The notes under the pieces are model-generated. The model saw only the letters and a list, made by a program, of their open reading frames with translations. It had not been told where the DNA came from and did not search any database. Positions 1 through 9,390 of a stretch of DNA of 15,504 nucleotides are shown here, piece after piece. Numbering within the stretch: the stretch's first letter is position 1; every line of letters starts with the position of its first letter. The stretch comes from Bacteroidales bacterium UBA6346 (lineage in GTDB: Bacteria > Bacteroidota > Bacteroidia > Bacteroidales > UBA932), in contig DJSA01000134.1 in assembly GCA_002438905.1 (NCBI GenBank), positions 1 to 15,504 on the forward strand. Direction: 5' to 3'. Position numbers and translations under genes: made by a program.

Positions 1-1
1 G

Positions 2-2434
2 CGAGGTTTTCTTTTTTCTGCGGTGCTCGGCACCGTTCTTTCGGGACAGACAGTCTCGGAAAAAACAGCGTCGCCTGCCGATGCTATGTACATTTCTTCA
101 CAAATTCCCGGTTCTCCGGAAAAGTCAGGCACCTCTGATGAGGACGGAGGCAAAGTCGAAAGACTTGACAGCGTCGTGGTCGTGGCTTCACGCGCAGGGG
201 AGAACACCCCTGTCACCTACACCATGGTCGGCAAGGACGAGCTTGTCCGCACCAACCCGATCAACTCCCTTCCGATGAACCTCAGCCTTCAGCCTTCAGT
301 GATTGCCACGAACGAGGGCGGAACCGGCCTTGGCTATTCCAAGATGACGGTCCGCGGCAGCAAGGGCTCGCAGATAAATGTCACGCTCAACGGCATAACC
401 CTCAATGACTCCGAGTCGCAGGAGGTTTTCTGGGTGAATATCCCGTCGCTCTCCACGCTCCTTTCTTCAGTTCAGCTCCAGAGGGGACTCGGAACCTCGG
501 CGAACGGAGCGGGGGCATTCGGCGCAAGCGTGAACATGAGCACGGCCTCCGTTGTCACGCGTCCCTTCGCGACGGCGGATTTCGGTTACGGCTCCTACAA
601 TACCTTCACTTCAGCAGTCGCTGCAGGCACGGGACTCACGAAATCCGGCATCTATTTCAACGCCGCATATTCCCGCAACTTCACGGACGGATACATCCGA
701 AACGCGAAGGCGGACGTACAGTCGGCGCTGGCAACTCTCGGCTGGATGGATGAGCGCAACTCATTGAAACTCACTTGGCTCATGGGAAAGCAGCACACCG
801 GCATCACCTGGAACGGCATCGACATCGAAACATACGAAAAGGATCGCCGCTACAACAGCGCCGGCGAGTACTATGACTATAAGCGCAACCCCGATGGAAG
901 CTACGTCCTCGACGCCGACGGGAACAAGACAGTGAACTCGACTCACTACTACGACAACGAGACCGACAACTACACCCAGCACCATCTTCAGCTCAATTAC
1001 ACCCACCGGTTCGCGAACGCTCTTAGCTGGAGCACGACTCTCAACTACACCAAGGGCGATGGTTGGTACGACCAGTACAAGACAGACAAGAAGTTCAAGA
1101 AATACGGAATGGCGGACTACGCTCCGGCCGGCTTCAAGACTTCGGATTTCATCATCAACAAGTGCATGGACAACGGCTACTTCGTTGCGAAGACTGATCT
1201 CAGCTGGAAATCCGATCTCGTCGGCCTCACAGGCGGCCTGAGCTGGTCACGTTATGACGGCGGACACTTCGGCAAGGTGCTCTACAGCAGCGTTCTCGGC
1301 ACTGAATGGCAGGCTGCGGACGGAATGACCTACGAGAAGTTCAATGCCAACCACGTCTGGTACTACAACAACGCCCTCAAGCAGGAGTACAACGCCTACA
1401 TTCGCGGCGAGTACAGCCCGGTGGAGTGGCTCACGACATACGTAGACCTACAGCTTCGCGATGTGGACTTGTGCATGTGGGGCAGGGGAGACGAGGACAA
1501 TCTTGACATGGCCTACAGCAACAACTGGCTGTTCTTCAACCCCCGCGCTGGGGTTACCTTCCACAAGGGCGGGCATCGTGCATACATTTCTGCTGCGCAG
1601 GGACATCGCGAACCCGGTCGTCCGGACATAAAGGAGAACATCGAGGCAGGCAGCAACATGGGAGTTCGTCCCGAGGAAATGCTGGACGTGGAATTAGGAT
1701 ATGAGTGGACCTCATCGAAGCTTGCCGTGGGCGCGAACTTCTATTTTATGGAATATTGGGATATGCTGCTCGAAACAGGACGCCTCTCCGACACCGGCTA
1801 TCCGATCAAGGACAACGTCGGTCGTGCCTTCCGCCGTGGAGTGGAGATTTCTGCAGCCTACGATCCTCTCAAGTGGCTCTCGATTTCCGGAAACGTTACT
1901 CTCAGCCTGAACAAGGTTCTGGACTACAAGGAGTCATTCCAGCTGTATGATGAGAATTATAATCCTGCGTATGATGCCGACTGGAAACCTGTTCAGAAGG
2001 AGGTTGATTTCGGAAACACGACCATGCTGATGTCCCCGTCTGTCATCGGAATGCTCCGTATCGGATTCAAACCTTTTGCGACAGTATGCCGTAATTCACT
2101 GAAAACCACAACTCTCGCCATCGATGGTAAATATGTAGGCAAACAATACGTCGACAACACGCAGAACAACGACCGTTCGATTCCGGGTTATTTCGTCTCA
2201 AACCTGTCCCTTACCCACGAGTTCTCGCTCAGCGGACGCTATGGGACGGCATTCGCGCACGGCGGGGCAATCCGTCTCGGCCTCTACGTCAACAATCTGC
2301 TGAACAACCTCTACTATGTAGATGGCGTCTGCTGGTACAAGGGCATCATGGCTGACGGGACACAGATTGGCGGCATAGGAATTTATCCGCAGGCGCCGGT
2401 AAACTGTATGTTCAAAGTTGGGTTGAGTTTTTAG
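2..2434 (+). CDS. TonB-dependent outer-membrane receptor, 5' end outside window
   Basis: Outer-membrane beta-barrel transporter that takes up a ligand using energy passed on by TonB. The reading frame is open to the left edge. Codons before the GTG at 23 encode a hydrophobic run (GFLFSAVLGTVLSG) that looks like a signal-peptide core, so the true start lies upstream and the GTG is probably not it. A TonB-box-like stretch (LDSVVVVASR) is followed by a plug domain over roughly the next 120 residues, with MTVRGSKGSQINVTLNGI and a GAGAFGASVNMST segment typical of plugs. The rest is aromatic-rich barrel sequence ending MFKVGLSF, with the usual terminal aromatic residue. No SusC-type N-terminal carboxypeptidase-like domain and no SusD neighbour is visible. 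This suggests a siderophore, vitamin or other small-ligand receptor rather than a glycan one; the substrate is unknown. A hairpin terminator follows. Confidence 0.93.
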   Translation, partial: RGFLFSAVLGTVLSGQTVSEKTASPADAMYISSQIPGSPEKSGTSDEDGGKVERLDSVVVVASRAGENTPVTYTMVGKDELVRTNPINSLPMNLSLQPSVIATNEGGTGLGYSKMTVRGSKGSQINVTLNGITLNDSESQEVFWVNIPSLSTLLSSVQLQRGLGTSANGAGAFGASVNMSTASVVTRPFATADFGYGSYNTFTSAVAAGTGLTKSGIYFNAAYSRNFTDGYIRNAKADVQSALATLGWMDERNSLKLTWLMGKQHTGITWNGIDIETYEKDRRYNSAGEYYDYKRNPDGSYVLDADGNKTVNSTHYYDNETDNYTQHHLQLNYTHRFANALSWSTTLNYTKGDGWYDQYKTDKKFKKYGMADYAPAGFKTSDFIINKCMDNGYFVAKTDLSWKSDLVGLTGGLSWSRYDGGHFGKVLYSSVLGTEWQAADGMTYEKFNANHVWYYNNALKQEYNAYIRGEYSPVEWLTTYVDLQLRDVDLCMWGRGDEDNLDMAYSNNWLFFNPRAGVTFHKGGHRAYISAAQGHREPGRPDIKENIEAGSNMGVRPEEMLDVELGYEWTSSKLAVGANFYFMEYWDMLLETGRLSDTGYPIKDNVGRAFRRGVEISAAYDPLKWLSISGNVTLSLNKVLDYKESFQLYDENYNPAYDADWKPVQKEVDFGNTTMLMSPSVIGMLRIGFKPFATVCRNSLKTTTLAIDGKYVGKQYVDNTQNNDRSIPGYFVSNLSLTHEFSLSGRYGTAFAHGGAIRLGLYVNNLLNNLYYVDGVCWYKGIMADGTQIGGIGIYPQAPVNCMFKVGLSF

Positions 2435-2498
2435 ACATCCCCTTTGACTCAATTTTGACTAGGTGCTTTTCTGTGGCGTAAATTCTGGTAATTTTTAT

Positions 2499-2506
2499 TA
2501 TTTTTG
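2499..2506 (+). promoter_or_regulatory. Candidate -7 box for the kinase-antiporter pair
   Basis: TATTTTTG matches the Bacteroidota -7 consensus TAnnTTTG. No good -33 TTTG is seen at the usual 19-20 bp spacing. The box directly abuts the terminator hairpin, so transcription from here would begin inside the left arm of that hairpin. Confidence 0.4.
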
Positions 2507-2539
2507 CAGTTCCGTTGTTTCGGCGGGACTGTTTTTTTT
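2507..2539 (+). terminator. Intrinsic terminator after the TonB receptor
   Basis: CAGTTCCG at 2507-2514 pairs with CGGGACTG at 2524-2531 (8 bp, one G-T pair) around a 9-nt loop, and eight T residues follow at 2532-2539. This is a textbook rho-independent terminator for plus-strand transcripts. It lies 72 bp after the receptor stop and 23 bp before the kinase start. Confidence 0.8.
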
Positions 2540-2562
2540 GAAATATATAAACACACATAATT

Positions 2563-3639
2563 ATGACGGAAAAATATCTCGACATCGCCTCGAAATTTGA
2601 TTTGAAGGGACAGATTCGTGAAATCAGACCTCTTGGAGAGGGATTTATCAATGACACGCTAATTGTGAAGACTGAGGGGGACGATCCGGACTACATTCTT
2701 CAGCGGAAAAATAAGGCTGTGTTTCCGGATGTTCCGGGGATGATGGAGAACATCTGGAAGGTCACGAACCATATAAAGAAAAAGGTAGCCGACCCACTTC
2801 GGGAGACTCTCACCATCATTCCGGCGAAGGACGGAAAGCTCTACTACAAGGACGAGAACGGCGATTTCTGGGCAGTATGCCTTTTCATCAATGACACTCT
2901 GTCCTACACACAGGCCGACACTCCGGAACTTGCCTATCAGGGCGGAGTCGGAATCGGCCGTTTCCAGGCCCTGCTAGCGGATTTTCACGAACCGCTTGTC
3001 GAGACCATCAAGGGCTTCCACAACATGCGCTGGCGTTTCACACAATGGGACGAATCCGTTGCCCGCAACGCCGCTGGGAGAGTTGATTCCTGTCTGGCGG
3101 AGATAGATTGGATTGAGTCCCGCCGCAAGGAGATGCTTGACTTCGCGACGCTCATAGAAAACGGGACAATTCCGTGCCGCGTCACCCACAATGACACGAA
3201 AATCAGCAATATACTCTTCGATGCAAAGACGAAGGAAGTTCTCTGCATGATAGACCTTGATACGGTGATGTCCGCCACGGTTCTTAACGATGTCGGCGAT
3301 GCCCTCCGCTGCTACACCAACACCGGTGCCGAGGACGCACCGGATCTTTCGACTGTTTCCATGTCACTAGAAATGTTCACAGCCTACATCCGCGGCTACC
3401 TTTCGGAGATGGGGTCGTCTCTCTGTCCGGCCGAGCTTGACTACCTCGCCTTCTCCGGCCGCTACATCACCTTCGAGCAGGTTCTCCGCTTCTTGATGGA
3501 CTACCTCGACGGCGACACATACTACAAGACGAAGTACCCCGAGCACAACCTCGTTCGTGCCCGCGCGCAGTACAAGCTTCTCCAGTCGATGGAGGCTCAG
3601 TTCCCGCAGATGTGCGAGGTTGTCGCCGCCCTGCGCTGA
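2563..3639 (+). CDS. NahK-like N-acetylhexosamine/sugar kinase, APH fold
   Basis: Cytoplasmic kinase of the aminoglycoside-phosphotransferase fold (choline/APH superfamily). It most resembles the group annotated as N-acetylhexosamine 1-kinase (NahK) or 'mucin desulfatase', which phosphorylates GlcNAc or GalNAc at C1 for salvage. Seen in the sequence: a nucleotide-binding loop GEGFINDT near residues 25-32; the catalytic loop VTHNDTKISNILFD (207-220), with the base Asp in HND and metal-binding Asn; and the DFG-equivalent MIDLDTVM (229-236). The 358-residue length suits the family. The ATG is preceded by an A-rich leader without a Shine-Dalgarno site, usual in Bacteroidota. The antiporter gene starts 28 bp after its stop, so the two are probably one transcript. 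The substrate is inferred from family resemblance; another sugar or a small alcohol is possible. Confidence 0.8.
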   Translation: MTEKYLDIASKFDLKGQIREIRPLGEGFINDTLIVKTEGDDPDYILQRKNKAVFPDVPGMMENIWKVTNHIKKKVADPLRETLTIIPAKDGKLYYKDENGDFWAVCLFINDTLSYTQADTPELAYQGGVGIGRFQALLADFHEPLVETIKGFHNMRWRFTQWDESVARNAAGRVDSCLAEIDWIESRRKEMLDFATLIENGTIPCRVTHNDTKISNILFDAKTKEVLCMIDLDTVMSATVLNDVGDALRCYTNTGAEDAPDLSTVSMSLEMFTAYIRGYLSEMGSSLCPAELDYLAFSGRYITFEQVLRFLMDYLDGDTYYKTKYPEHNLVRARAQYKLLQSMEAQFPQMCEVVAALR

Positions 3640-3667
3640 GACAGGCAGCAACTGAAACCTGACGGCT

Positions 3668-5008
3668 ATGGGAGAGTGCACTTGCAATCATAGAAACGAA
3701 GGCGGGAACCGACTGCCCGAGGGAAATGAAGTCAGCGGAGCGCGGGGGCTTTTTGCTCTCTCGCCGGTGATGGTGCTGCTTGTCGTCTACCTCGTGTCTT
3801 CGCTTTTGGCCGGAGACTTCTACCGGATTCCGATAGGGGTGTCATTTGTCGTCGCGGCGGTCTACTCCGTCCTGATATGCGGCGGCCATCCGTTCGCGAA
3901 GAGGGTTAACATATTTTCGGCCGGGGCGGCGGATTCCAACATAATGTATATGATCTGGATATTTGTCCTCGCTGGAATATTTGCCTCTTCCGCGAAGTCA
4001 GTTGGAGCAGTTGATGCAACGGTCGCGCTTACGATGAGACTCATCCCAGCGACATATCTTCCTGCCGGCATCTTCCTTGCTTCCTGCTTCATATCGATGT
4101 CGATAGGGACTTCAGTAGGAACGATTGTCGCCCTCGCCCCTGTCGCAATTGGGCTTTCTGGGGAGATGGGGGCTGATCTGGCATTCATGGTGTCCATCGT
4201 TGTAGGCGGCGCGTTTTTCGGTGATAACCTCTCGTTCATCTCTGACACGACCATAGCTTCCACCCAGAGCCAGGGCTGCCGGATGAAGGACAAGTTCCGC
4301 ACGAACCTCATAATCGTGCTTCCGGCAGCTCTCGTGACATTGGGAATCTATGTGTTCAGCGGTGTCACAACAGACTATGTATGCGACGTTCCGGATGCTC
4401 CGTGGTATCTAGCGATTCCTTATATTGTTGTGATTGTCAGCGCTTTGTGCGGAATGAACGTCCTTAAGGTGCTTGTCCTAGGGATCTTGCTCACTGATGC
4501 TATAGGACTCGGCTACGGCACTACTTCGCTTACTCTGTTCGAGGCTGCCGGAAGCGGATTGCAGTCCATGTGCGAGTTGATACTTGTGACATTGCTTGCC
4601 GGTGGAATAATGAATGTGGTGAAGACTGCCGGAGGGTTTGACTGGCTCATCCGTGTCATGACGCGCCGGATAGGCGGCCGCAGGGGCGGTGAGGCCATAA
4701 TCTCGCTGCTTACTGCCCTGACTAATATCTGCACGGCGAACAACACAATCGCAATCATCACTGTCGGTGGCATTGCGAAGGACATTTCAGCGAAGTTCGG
4801 CATCTCTCCACGCCGCTCTGCCAGCCTTATGGACACGACATCCTGTTTCATTCAAGGCATACTTCCCTATGGGGCACAATTGCTCATGGCTTCGGGTCTC
4901 TCTGGGCTTTCTCCGCTGGAGATCATACCAAAACTCTACTATCCGATGCTTATCGGCGTTATGGTTGTGCTTGCGATTCTGTTTCAGTTCCCAAATTCCA
5001 AGAAATGA
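3668..5008 (+). CDS. NhaC-family Na+/H+ antiporter
   Basis: Inner-membrane secondary transporter of 446 residues with about ten to twelve hydrophobic helices. Family marks are the SIGTSVGTI stretch (145-153) and the segment GGAFFGDNLSFISDTTIAST (180-199), whose Asp/Asn residues (186-187, 193) in a membrane context are characteristic of NhaC proteins and likely form the ion site. A second half-repeat has LTNICTANNTIAI and a DTTSCFIQGILPYG segment. NhaC proteins exchange Na+ for H+, and some relatives carry organic acids. The start at 3668 gives an unusual Cys-containing hydrophilic head (MGECTC, about 28 residues) before the first helix. No better in-frame ATG exists until residue 35, which would cut the first helix. 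It lies 28 bp after the kinase gene and converges on the minus-strand gene ending at 5024. Confidence 0.85.
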   Translation: MGECTCNHRNEGGNRLPEGNEVSGARGLFALSPVMVLLVVYLVSSLLAGDFYRIPIGVSFVVAAVYSVLICGGHPFAKRVNIFSAGAADSNIMYMIWIFVLAGIFASSAKSVGAVDATVALTMRLIPATYLPAGIFLASCFISMSIGTSVGTIVALAPVAIGLSGEMGADLAFMVSIVVGGAFFGDNLSFISDTTIASTQSQGCRMKDKFRTNLIIVLPAALVTLGIYVFSGVTTDYVCDVPDAPWYLAIPYIVVIVSALCGMNVLKVLVLGILLTDAIGLGYGTTSLTLFEAAGSGLQSMCELILVTLLAGGIMNVVKTAGGFDWLIRVMTRRIGGRRGGEAIISLLTALTNICTANNTIAIITVGGIAKDISAKFGISPRRSASLMDTTSCFIQGILPYGAQLLMASGLSGLSPLEIIPKLYYPMLIGVMVVLAILFQFPNSKK

Positions 5009-5030
5009 TATTTTGGGGAAGCATCATTTT
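5002..5030. terminator. Possible bidirectional terminator between convergent genes
   Basis: AAATGAT (5003-5009) pairs with ATCATTT (5023-5029) around a 13-nt loop, with T-rich sequence just after it on the plus strand. It overlaps the stop codons of both convergent genes, which are only 15 bp apart. The stem is short and AT-rich, so support is modest. Confidence 0.35.
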
Positions 5031-7960
5031 ATAATAGCCCTATTCTCACGTCCATCGACAATGACCATGAGGGGAGTATCGAAGTGAACTGCACGGATAA
5101 ACTTTGTTTCGTGAAATGCTGGTAGAGTATCAAGGGTGGACGAGTCGCATTTTTCTCCTGGACGGGAGTATGGATTGACGTTGATGTAGCCTGCATTCGC
5201 GGAGGTCATGTTTTGGAAGAAATGTGTGCCCTGGCTCGGTTCGATGCGAAAATCTTCGAGGCAGCATTCCACGATGACTTTTGCCTCGGAGATGTCGCTC
5301 CACTGCACAGGAACGCCCAGTGAAGGAACAGCGGAACCCCAACGTCCGTAACCTATCAAGATGTAGTTGCGCTTCATATGGCGCATTTTTGAGTTAAGTG
5401 ACGTGATCTCAGCGGCAATCTGCCGAGTCTCCATCTTGTCGAAACCATCGCGTTTCAGATAGACGACATCGCATATTCCCGAAATCTCTCCCGGTCCTAT
5501 GGCGCATCCTGACTTGAGCCAGGCATCGCTCTCGTTGATTTTTGACCAGTCGATTTCGCTCCTCAGGCCGTCGACGGAAATCGGACGAATCTGTAGGACG
5601 CTGAACGTCATGCGGTCGTCTTCTGTGAAATCCGCTGCAAATTCAATCTCAATGTCGCACTTGACCTCTGATTTCATGAGAGACAGCAAAGAGTCAAGGA
5701 TTTCAGCAAGTGGGTATGTCCCATATTTCAGTATCGGGGCGAAAGTGATGAACTTCGGACCCTGTGGGGCGGCTGAATCCACCATGCGCATGTTCTCATA
5801 GTCCCATGTGGAGACAACCTTTCTGAACGAGCGAAATTTGCAGCAGTCGGCAACGGGTATTCTCTCGATATTCACCGCATCGTCCACGGAGGTCCTAAAC
5901 TTTTCCGGCCTCAGATTCAAGGCCAGCACAGAAGTCTGTGTCTCTTTCATCGTGAGGTCTGGAGTTGAGGTCTGGAGGATGTTGCGCGGGTATTTAGGCG
6001 AGAACCGGAGAACGGTGTCCCCATCGACAACCGCTTTCCCCAAGCCATAGGCGAGTTTCACTATACCATCTTCCGGAGTTTCGTTGCCGATAGGGTAGAA
6101 ATTGACGGATCGGGCGACGCCTGAGATTGCAGGGAACCAATAGCCGCTGTCCCCGCTGCCGCAAACTTCCTGGAGCACTATTGCCATTTTTTCTTCGGAA
6201 ATTACATTGGCCGTGGAGGTTATGTAGCCTCGCGAGGATGCGAAGTAGATGGAGGCGTAGACGGACTTGATGGCCTTTGAGAGCAGGCGCAGCTGCTGGT
6301 CCTCGTTTTCCGTGTGAGGAATCATATAAGTGGAATACACTCCTGCAAACGGCTGATAGTAAGAGTCTTCAAGTTTGGAGGATGAACGGACGGCAAGAGG
6401 GCGGCGAGTTGTGCGTATGAATGCTCTCAGTGAATCTGTAAGTTTGCGGGGGAGGGTGGATGCCACGAACTCGGACAGAATCTCTGCGTCGGACAGATCC
6501 GCGCCTATGACATACTGGAGCCCGTTTTCGAGTATGAAGCGGTCGAACCAGTCTGTAGTAATGGCAATGGTGCGCGGAACGGCAATCCGTACGTCTTCCC
6601 ATTTGTCGTAGAGTCCGTATTTGCACAGAATGTGGTTCAGGAATGCGAGTCCGCGAGCCTTGCCTCCGAGTGATCCTTCACCGAGACGCGCGAAACGTAC
6701 AGTGTCGTTGTAACTGCTGTTGTCAAACCGTGCGATGACGCCGACACCTTGGCTGATGCGGAAGTCGTGGATGAGTTTAAGGTGCAGTTCACGAACCCTG
6801 CTGATGTCACCATCGTTCTCCACTCGGATTGGACGGAACTCGCCGGCAAGTCGGAACAGACCCCGGGCATAGAGCCACCGTGAGATGTAATTGCGGTCAG
6901 AGAGTCGTTTGAGTACATGGTCTGGGATTGTCCGGATGATGTTCTCGAAATCTCTTAGATTGTGTCCTCGGGCAATGATTTCGCCGCTGGCCGGGTCGGT
7001 GGCAATGAAATCTCCGAAACCGAACTCACGGCCGATATACTCGCTCAGTTCGTGGGTGAGTGTCTTTGAGGACTTGAGTATGAAGCCGACTCCGAGCCCC
7101 TCCGCTGTCTGTCTCATGCTTTCCTGAGAGGATTGCATCAGGAACGGCATCGTAGGGTCTTCACCCCGTACGAGCCGGCATAAATCTACCCCAGCATCGC
7201 TCTTTTCCGCGTCCTGGCCGTCTCCCTTGTGGAGCACGAAGCCGATGTCCGAGATGATTCCGAGTAGGTGGTCACCATATTTGCGGTAGAGTTCCACAGC
7301 CTCATCATAGCAGGTTGCAAGCAGGATTTTAGGCCGTGAACGCTTGCGCTGAATCTGCTGTTCTTCGTTGAGGGTGTCGCGTATGGATTCGCTGTTCTGT
7401 TGGAGCACAATCTTGTAGAGCAGCGGCAGGTAGGTTGAGTAATAGCGTACAGAATCCTCAATCAGGAGGATTGCTCTGGCTCCCATCTCCAGTATGTCAT
7501 TGTCGGCGTTAAGTCTGTCTTCGAGCAGCTTGATGAGCGCTATGATGACGTCGGTGTTGTTGTCCCAACAGAATATGTAGTCGATGCAGGAGGTGTCCCG
7601 CTGCGCAATCTTTCTGTAGATTTCCTTAGAAAACGCGCAGAGCAGAACAATGGGAGTGTTAGGAGCGGTTTCTTTGACCAGGCGGGAAAACTCGAATGCA
7701 TCGACCTTCCCGAGGTTGTACATTGTGATAATGAGGTCATAACCACCCTCACCGCCAATCTTTTCCAAGGCTTCAGCGGTTGTCTCGGCTCTCTCTATGG
7801 ATGGCGGATTGCTCAGATTCAACTCGGAATACTCCCTCGTTATCTTGTATTCGATGTGACCGTCCTCTTCGAGGGAGAAACTGTCGTAGCTGTTGCAGAC
7901 AAGGAGGATACGCCGTATCCTCCTTGACATCAAGTTTTTATCTTCGCGATTCTCCATCAT
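5024..7960 (-). CDS. Two receiver-like domains fused to a PEP/pyruvate-binding (PPDK_N) ATP-grasp domain
   Basis: 978-residue probably cytoplasmic protein. Residues about 16-150 look like a degenerate receiver: the strand DLIITM (75-80) has Met where the phospho-acceptor Asp would be. Residues about 162-310 look like a second receiver with acidic pair E168/D169 (ILLIEDS), acceptor D238 (GIISDIGF), Ser277/278 and Lys296 (FILKSS). It carries an insertion of roughly 35 residues before its second strand. Residues about 420-795 match the N-terminal ATP-binding domain of PEP synthase and pyruvate phosphate dikinase: LGGKARGL (431-438), AVRSSSKLED (523-532), VLQEVCG (595-601) and VLQIRP (788-793). 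The usual swivelling phospho-His domain (TSH motif) and the PEP-binding TIM barrel are absent. The C-terminal 170 residues are unassigned and include GTHFFQN (911-917). Annotation as plain 'PEP synthase' would mislead. It starts 47 bp after gdhA on the same strand with no obvious promoter between, so co-transcription is plausible. A second Met one codon later could also be the start. Confidence 0.8.
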   Translation of the reverse strand: MMENREDKNLMSRRIRRILLVCNSYDSFSLEEDGHIEYKITREYSELNLSNPPSIERAETTAEALEKIGGEGGYDLIITMYNLGKVDAFEFSRLVKETAPNTPIVLLCAFSKEIYRKIAQRDTSCIDYIFCWDNNTDVIIALIKLLEDRLNADNDILEMGARAILLIEDSVRYYSTYLPLLYKIVLQQNSESIRDTLNEEQQIQRKRSRPKILLATCYDEAVELYRKYGDHLLGIISDIGFVLHKGDGQDAEKSDAGVDLCRLVRGEDPTMPFLMQSSQESMRQTAEGLGVGFILKSSKTLTHELSEYIGREFGFGDFIATDPASGEIIARGHNLRDFENIIRTIPDHVLKRLSDRNYISRWLYARGLFRLAGEFRPIRVENDGDISRVRELHLKLIHDFRISQGVGVIARFDNSSYNDTVRFARLGEGSLGGKARGLAFLNHILCKYGLYDKWEDVRIAVPRTIAITTDWFDRFILENGLQYVIGADLSDAEILSEFVASTLPRKLTDSLRAFIRTTRRPLAVRSSSKLEDSYYQPFAGVYSTYMIPHTENEDQQLRLLSKAIKSVYASIYFASSRGYITSTANVISEEKMAIVLQEVCGSGDSGYWFPAISGVARSVNFYPIGNETPEDGIVKLAYGLGKAVVDGDTVLRFSPKYPRNILQTSTPDLTMKETQTSVLALNLRPEKFRTSVDDAVNIERIPVADCCKFRSFRKVVSTWDYENMRMVDSAAPQGPKFITFAPILKYGTYPLAEILDSLLSLMKSEVKCDIEIEFAADFTEDDRMTFSVLQIRPISVDGLRSEIDWSKINESDAWLKSGCAIGPGEISGICDVVYLKRDGFDKMETRQIAAEITSLNSKMRHMKRNYILIGYGRWGSAVPSLGVPVQWSDISEAKVIVECCLEDFRIEPSQGTHFFQNMTSANAGYINVNPYSRPGEKCDSSTLDTLPAFHETKFIRAVHFDTPLMVIVDGRENRAIIK

Positions 7961-8007
7961 CAGTGCCGGCTGTCTTGACGCGGTTACTATTATCAGAAAA
8001 TCAATGG

Positions 8008-9363
8008 TTAAACCAATCCCTGATCAATCATTGCGTTAGCAACCTTTATGAATCCGGCAATGTTGGCGCCCTTGACGTAGTTGATGTACCCATCAGGTTC
8101 CGTTCCGTATTTGAGGCATGCGCTGTGGATGTCAGACATTATTCTGTGCAGCTCGCCGTCAACCTGTGCGGCCGTCCACTGCGTGCGCATGGAGTTCTGA
8201 CTCATTTCCAGTCCTGAAGTCGCCACTCCGCCGGCATTCGATGCCTTTCCCGGAGAGTAGAGCAGACGGGCCTTCTGGAATACGGCGATTGCCTCCGGAG
8301 TCGTCGGCATGTTCGCGCCTTCCACGACGCAGAAGCAGCCTCCCTTCACCAAAGCCTCGGCGTCGGCCTCGTCAATTTCATTCTGAGTGGCACATGGAAG
8401 CGCGATGTCACAGGCAATTTTCCACGGACGCTCTCCCGGGTAATATGCGGCATTGGGATATTTCTCCGCATATTCACGAATCCTTCCGCGCCGGATGTTT
8501 TTGAGCACGAAGACATATTCCATTTTCTCTTCGTCAAGCCCATCGGGGTCATATACAAACCCATCGGAATCTGAAAGCGTGACGACTTTCGCCCCGAGTC
8601 TCATTGCCTTCTGTGCGGCATATTGCGCGACGTTGCCCGAGCCGGAGACGAGAACCGTCTTCCCTTCGAATGTCTCTTTGCGGGTTGCCAGCATGTCCTG
8701 AGCAAAGTAGCAGACACCATATCCGGTAGCTTCCGGACGCAGGCGGCTTCCTCCCCATCCGAGTCCTTTTCCTGTGAGGGTGCCGGTGAACTCGTCACGA
8801 AGGCGCTTGTACTGTCCGAAAAGGTAGCCTACCTCGCGTCCGCCTACGCCGATGTCACCGGCCGGGACATCGGTGTCCGGACCTATGTGTCTCTGAAGTT
8901 CGGTCATGAAACTCTGGCAGAAACGCATCACTTCCGCATCTGACTTGCCGCGGGGACTGAAGTCTGAGCCTCCCTTTGCGCCTCCCATCGGAAGGGTTGT
9001 GAGAGCATTCTTGAATGTCTGTTCAAAGGCGAGGAACTTCATGATGCTGAGGTTCACGCTGGAATGGAAGCGTATGCCTCCCTTATAAGGGCCTATCGCG
9101 CTGTTCATCTGCACCCTGAAGCCCCTGTTTATGTGTATTTCCCCGCGGTCGTCCGTCCACGGCACTCTGAACATTATGACGCGCTCAGGCTCGACCATGC
9201 GCTCGAGTATTTTCTGATCCATCAGATGAGGGTATTCCACGACATAGTCGGCGACGCTCTCGACAACTTCCCTCACGGCCTGGTGAAACTCCTTTTCTCC
9301 CGGATTTTTTGCGACAAGTTCATCCATGAATTTGTCGACATAGTTCTTTGCAAATTTTTCCAT
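8008..9363 (-). CDS. gdhA: NADP-dependent glutamate dehydrogenase
   Basis: Converts 2-oxoglutarate and ammonium to glutamate with NADPH, the main ammonium-assimilating step in many gut Bacteroidales. The 451-residue hexameric type is complete. Seen: substrate motif GPYKGGIRFH (91-100), catalytic-lysine motif LPMGGAKGG (124-132), PAGDIGVGGRE with catalytic Asp170, Rossmann motif SGSGNVAQ (240-247), and SDSDG after the second strand, the pattern of NADP-using enzymes such as that of E. coli. The longer frame starting at 9393 is rejected: its extra ten codons overlap a -7 box at 9391-9398, whose transcripts would start inside them, and MEKFAKNYVD fits known N-termini. The AraC-type regulator ends 65 bp upstream, and the receiver/ATP-grasp protein follows 47 bp downstream. 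Confidence 0.96.
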   Translation of the reverse strand: MEKFAKNYVDKFMDELVAKNPGEKEFHQAVREVVESVADYVVEYPHLMDQKILERMVEPERVIMFRVPWTDDRGEIHINRGFRVQMNSAIGPYKGGIRFHSSVNLSIMKFLAFEQTFKNALTTLPMGGAKGGSDFSPRGKSDAEVMRFCQSFMTELQRHIGPDTDVPAGDIGVGGREVGYLFGQYKRLRDEFTGTLTGKGLGWGGSRLRPEATGYGVCYFAQDMLATRKETFEGKTVLVSGSGNVAQYAAQKAMRLGAKVVTLSDSDGFVYDPDGLDEEKMEYVFVLKNIRRGRIREYAEKYPNAAYYPGERPWKIACDIALPCATQNEIDEADAEALVKGGCFCVVEGANMPTTPEAIAVFQKARLLYSPGKASNAGGVATSGLEMSQNSMRTQWTAAQVDGELHRIMSDIHSACLKYGTEPDGYINYVKGANIAGFIKVANAMIDQGLV

Positions 9364-9390
9364 AGTAATTATTAAAAACACAACTCTTCG

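Noticed and set aside
23..25. GTG as start of the TonB receptor
   Set aside because: The frame is open upstream and encodes signal-peptide-like residues, so the gene most likely begins outside the window.
3862..4311. 149-codon minus-strand frame opposite the antiporter gene
   Set aside because: A shadow of the NhaC coding sequence; its residues mirror the complement of conserved transporter codons and have no family likeness.
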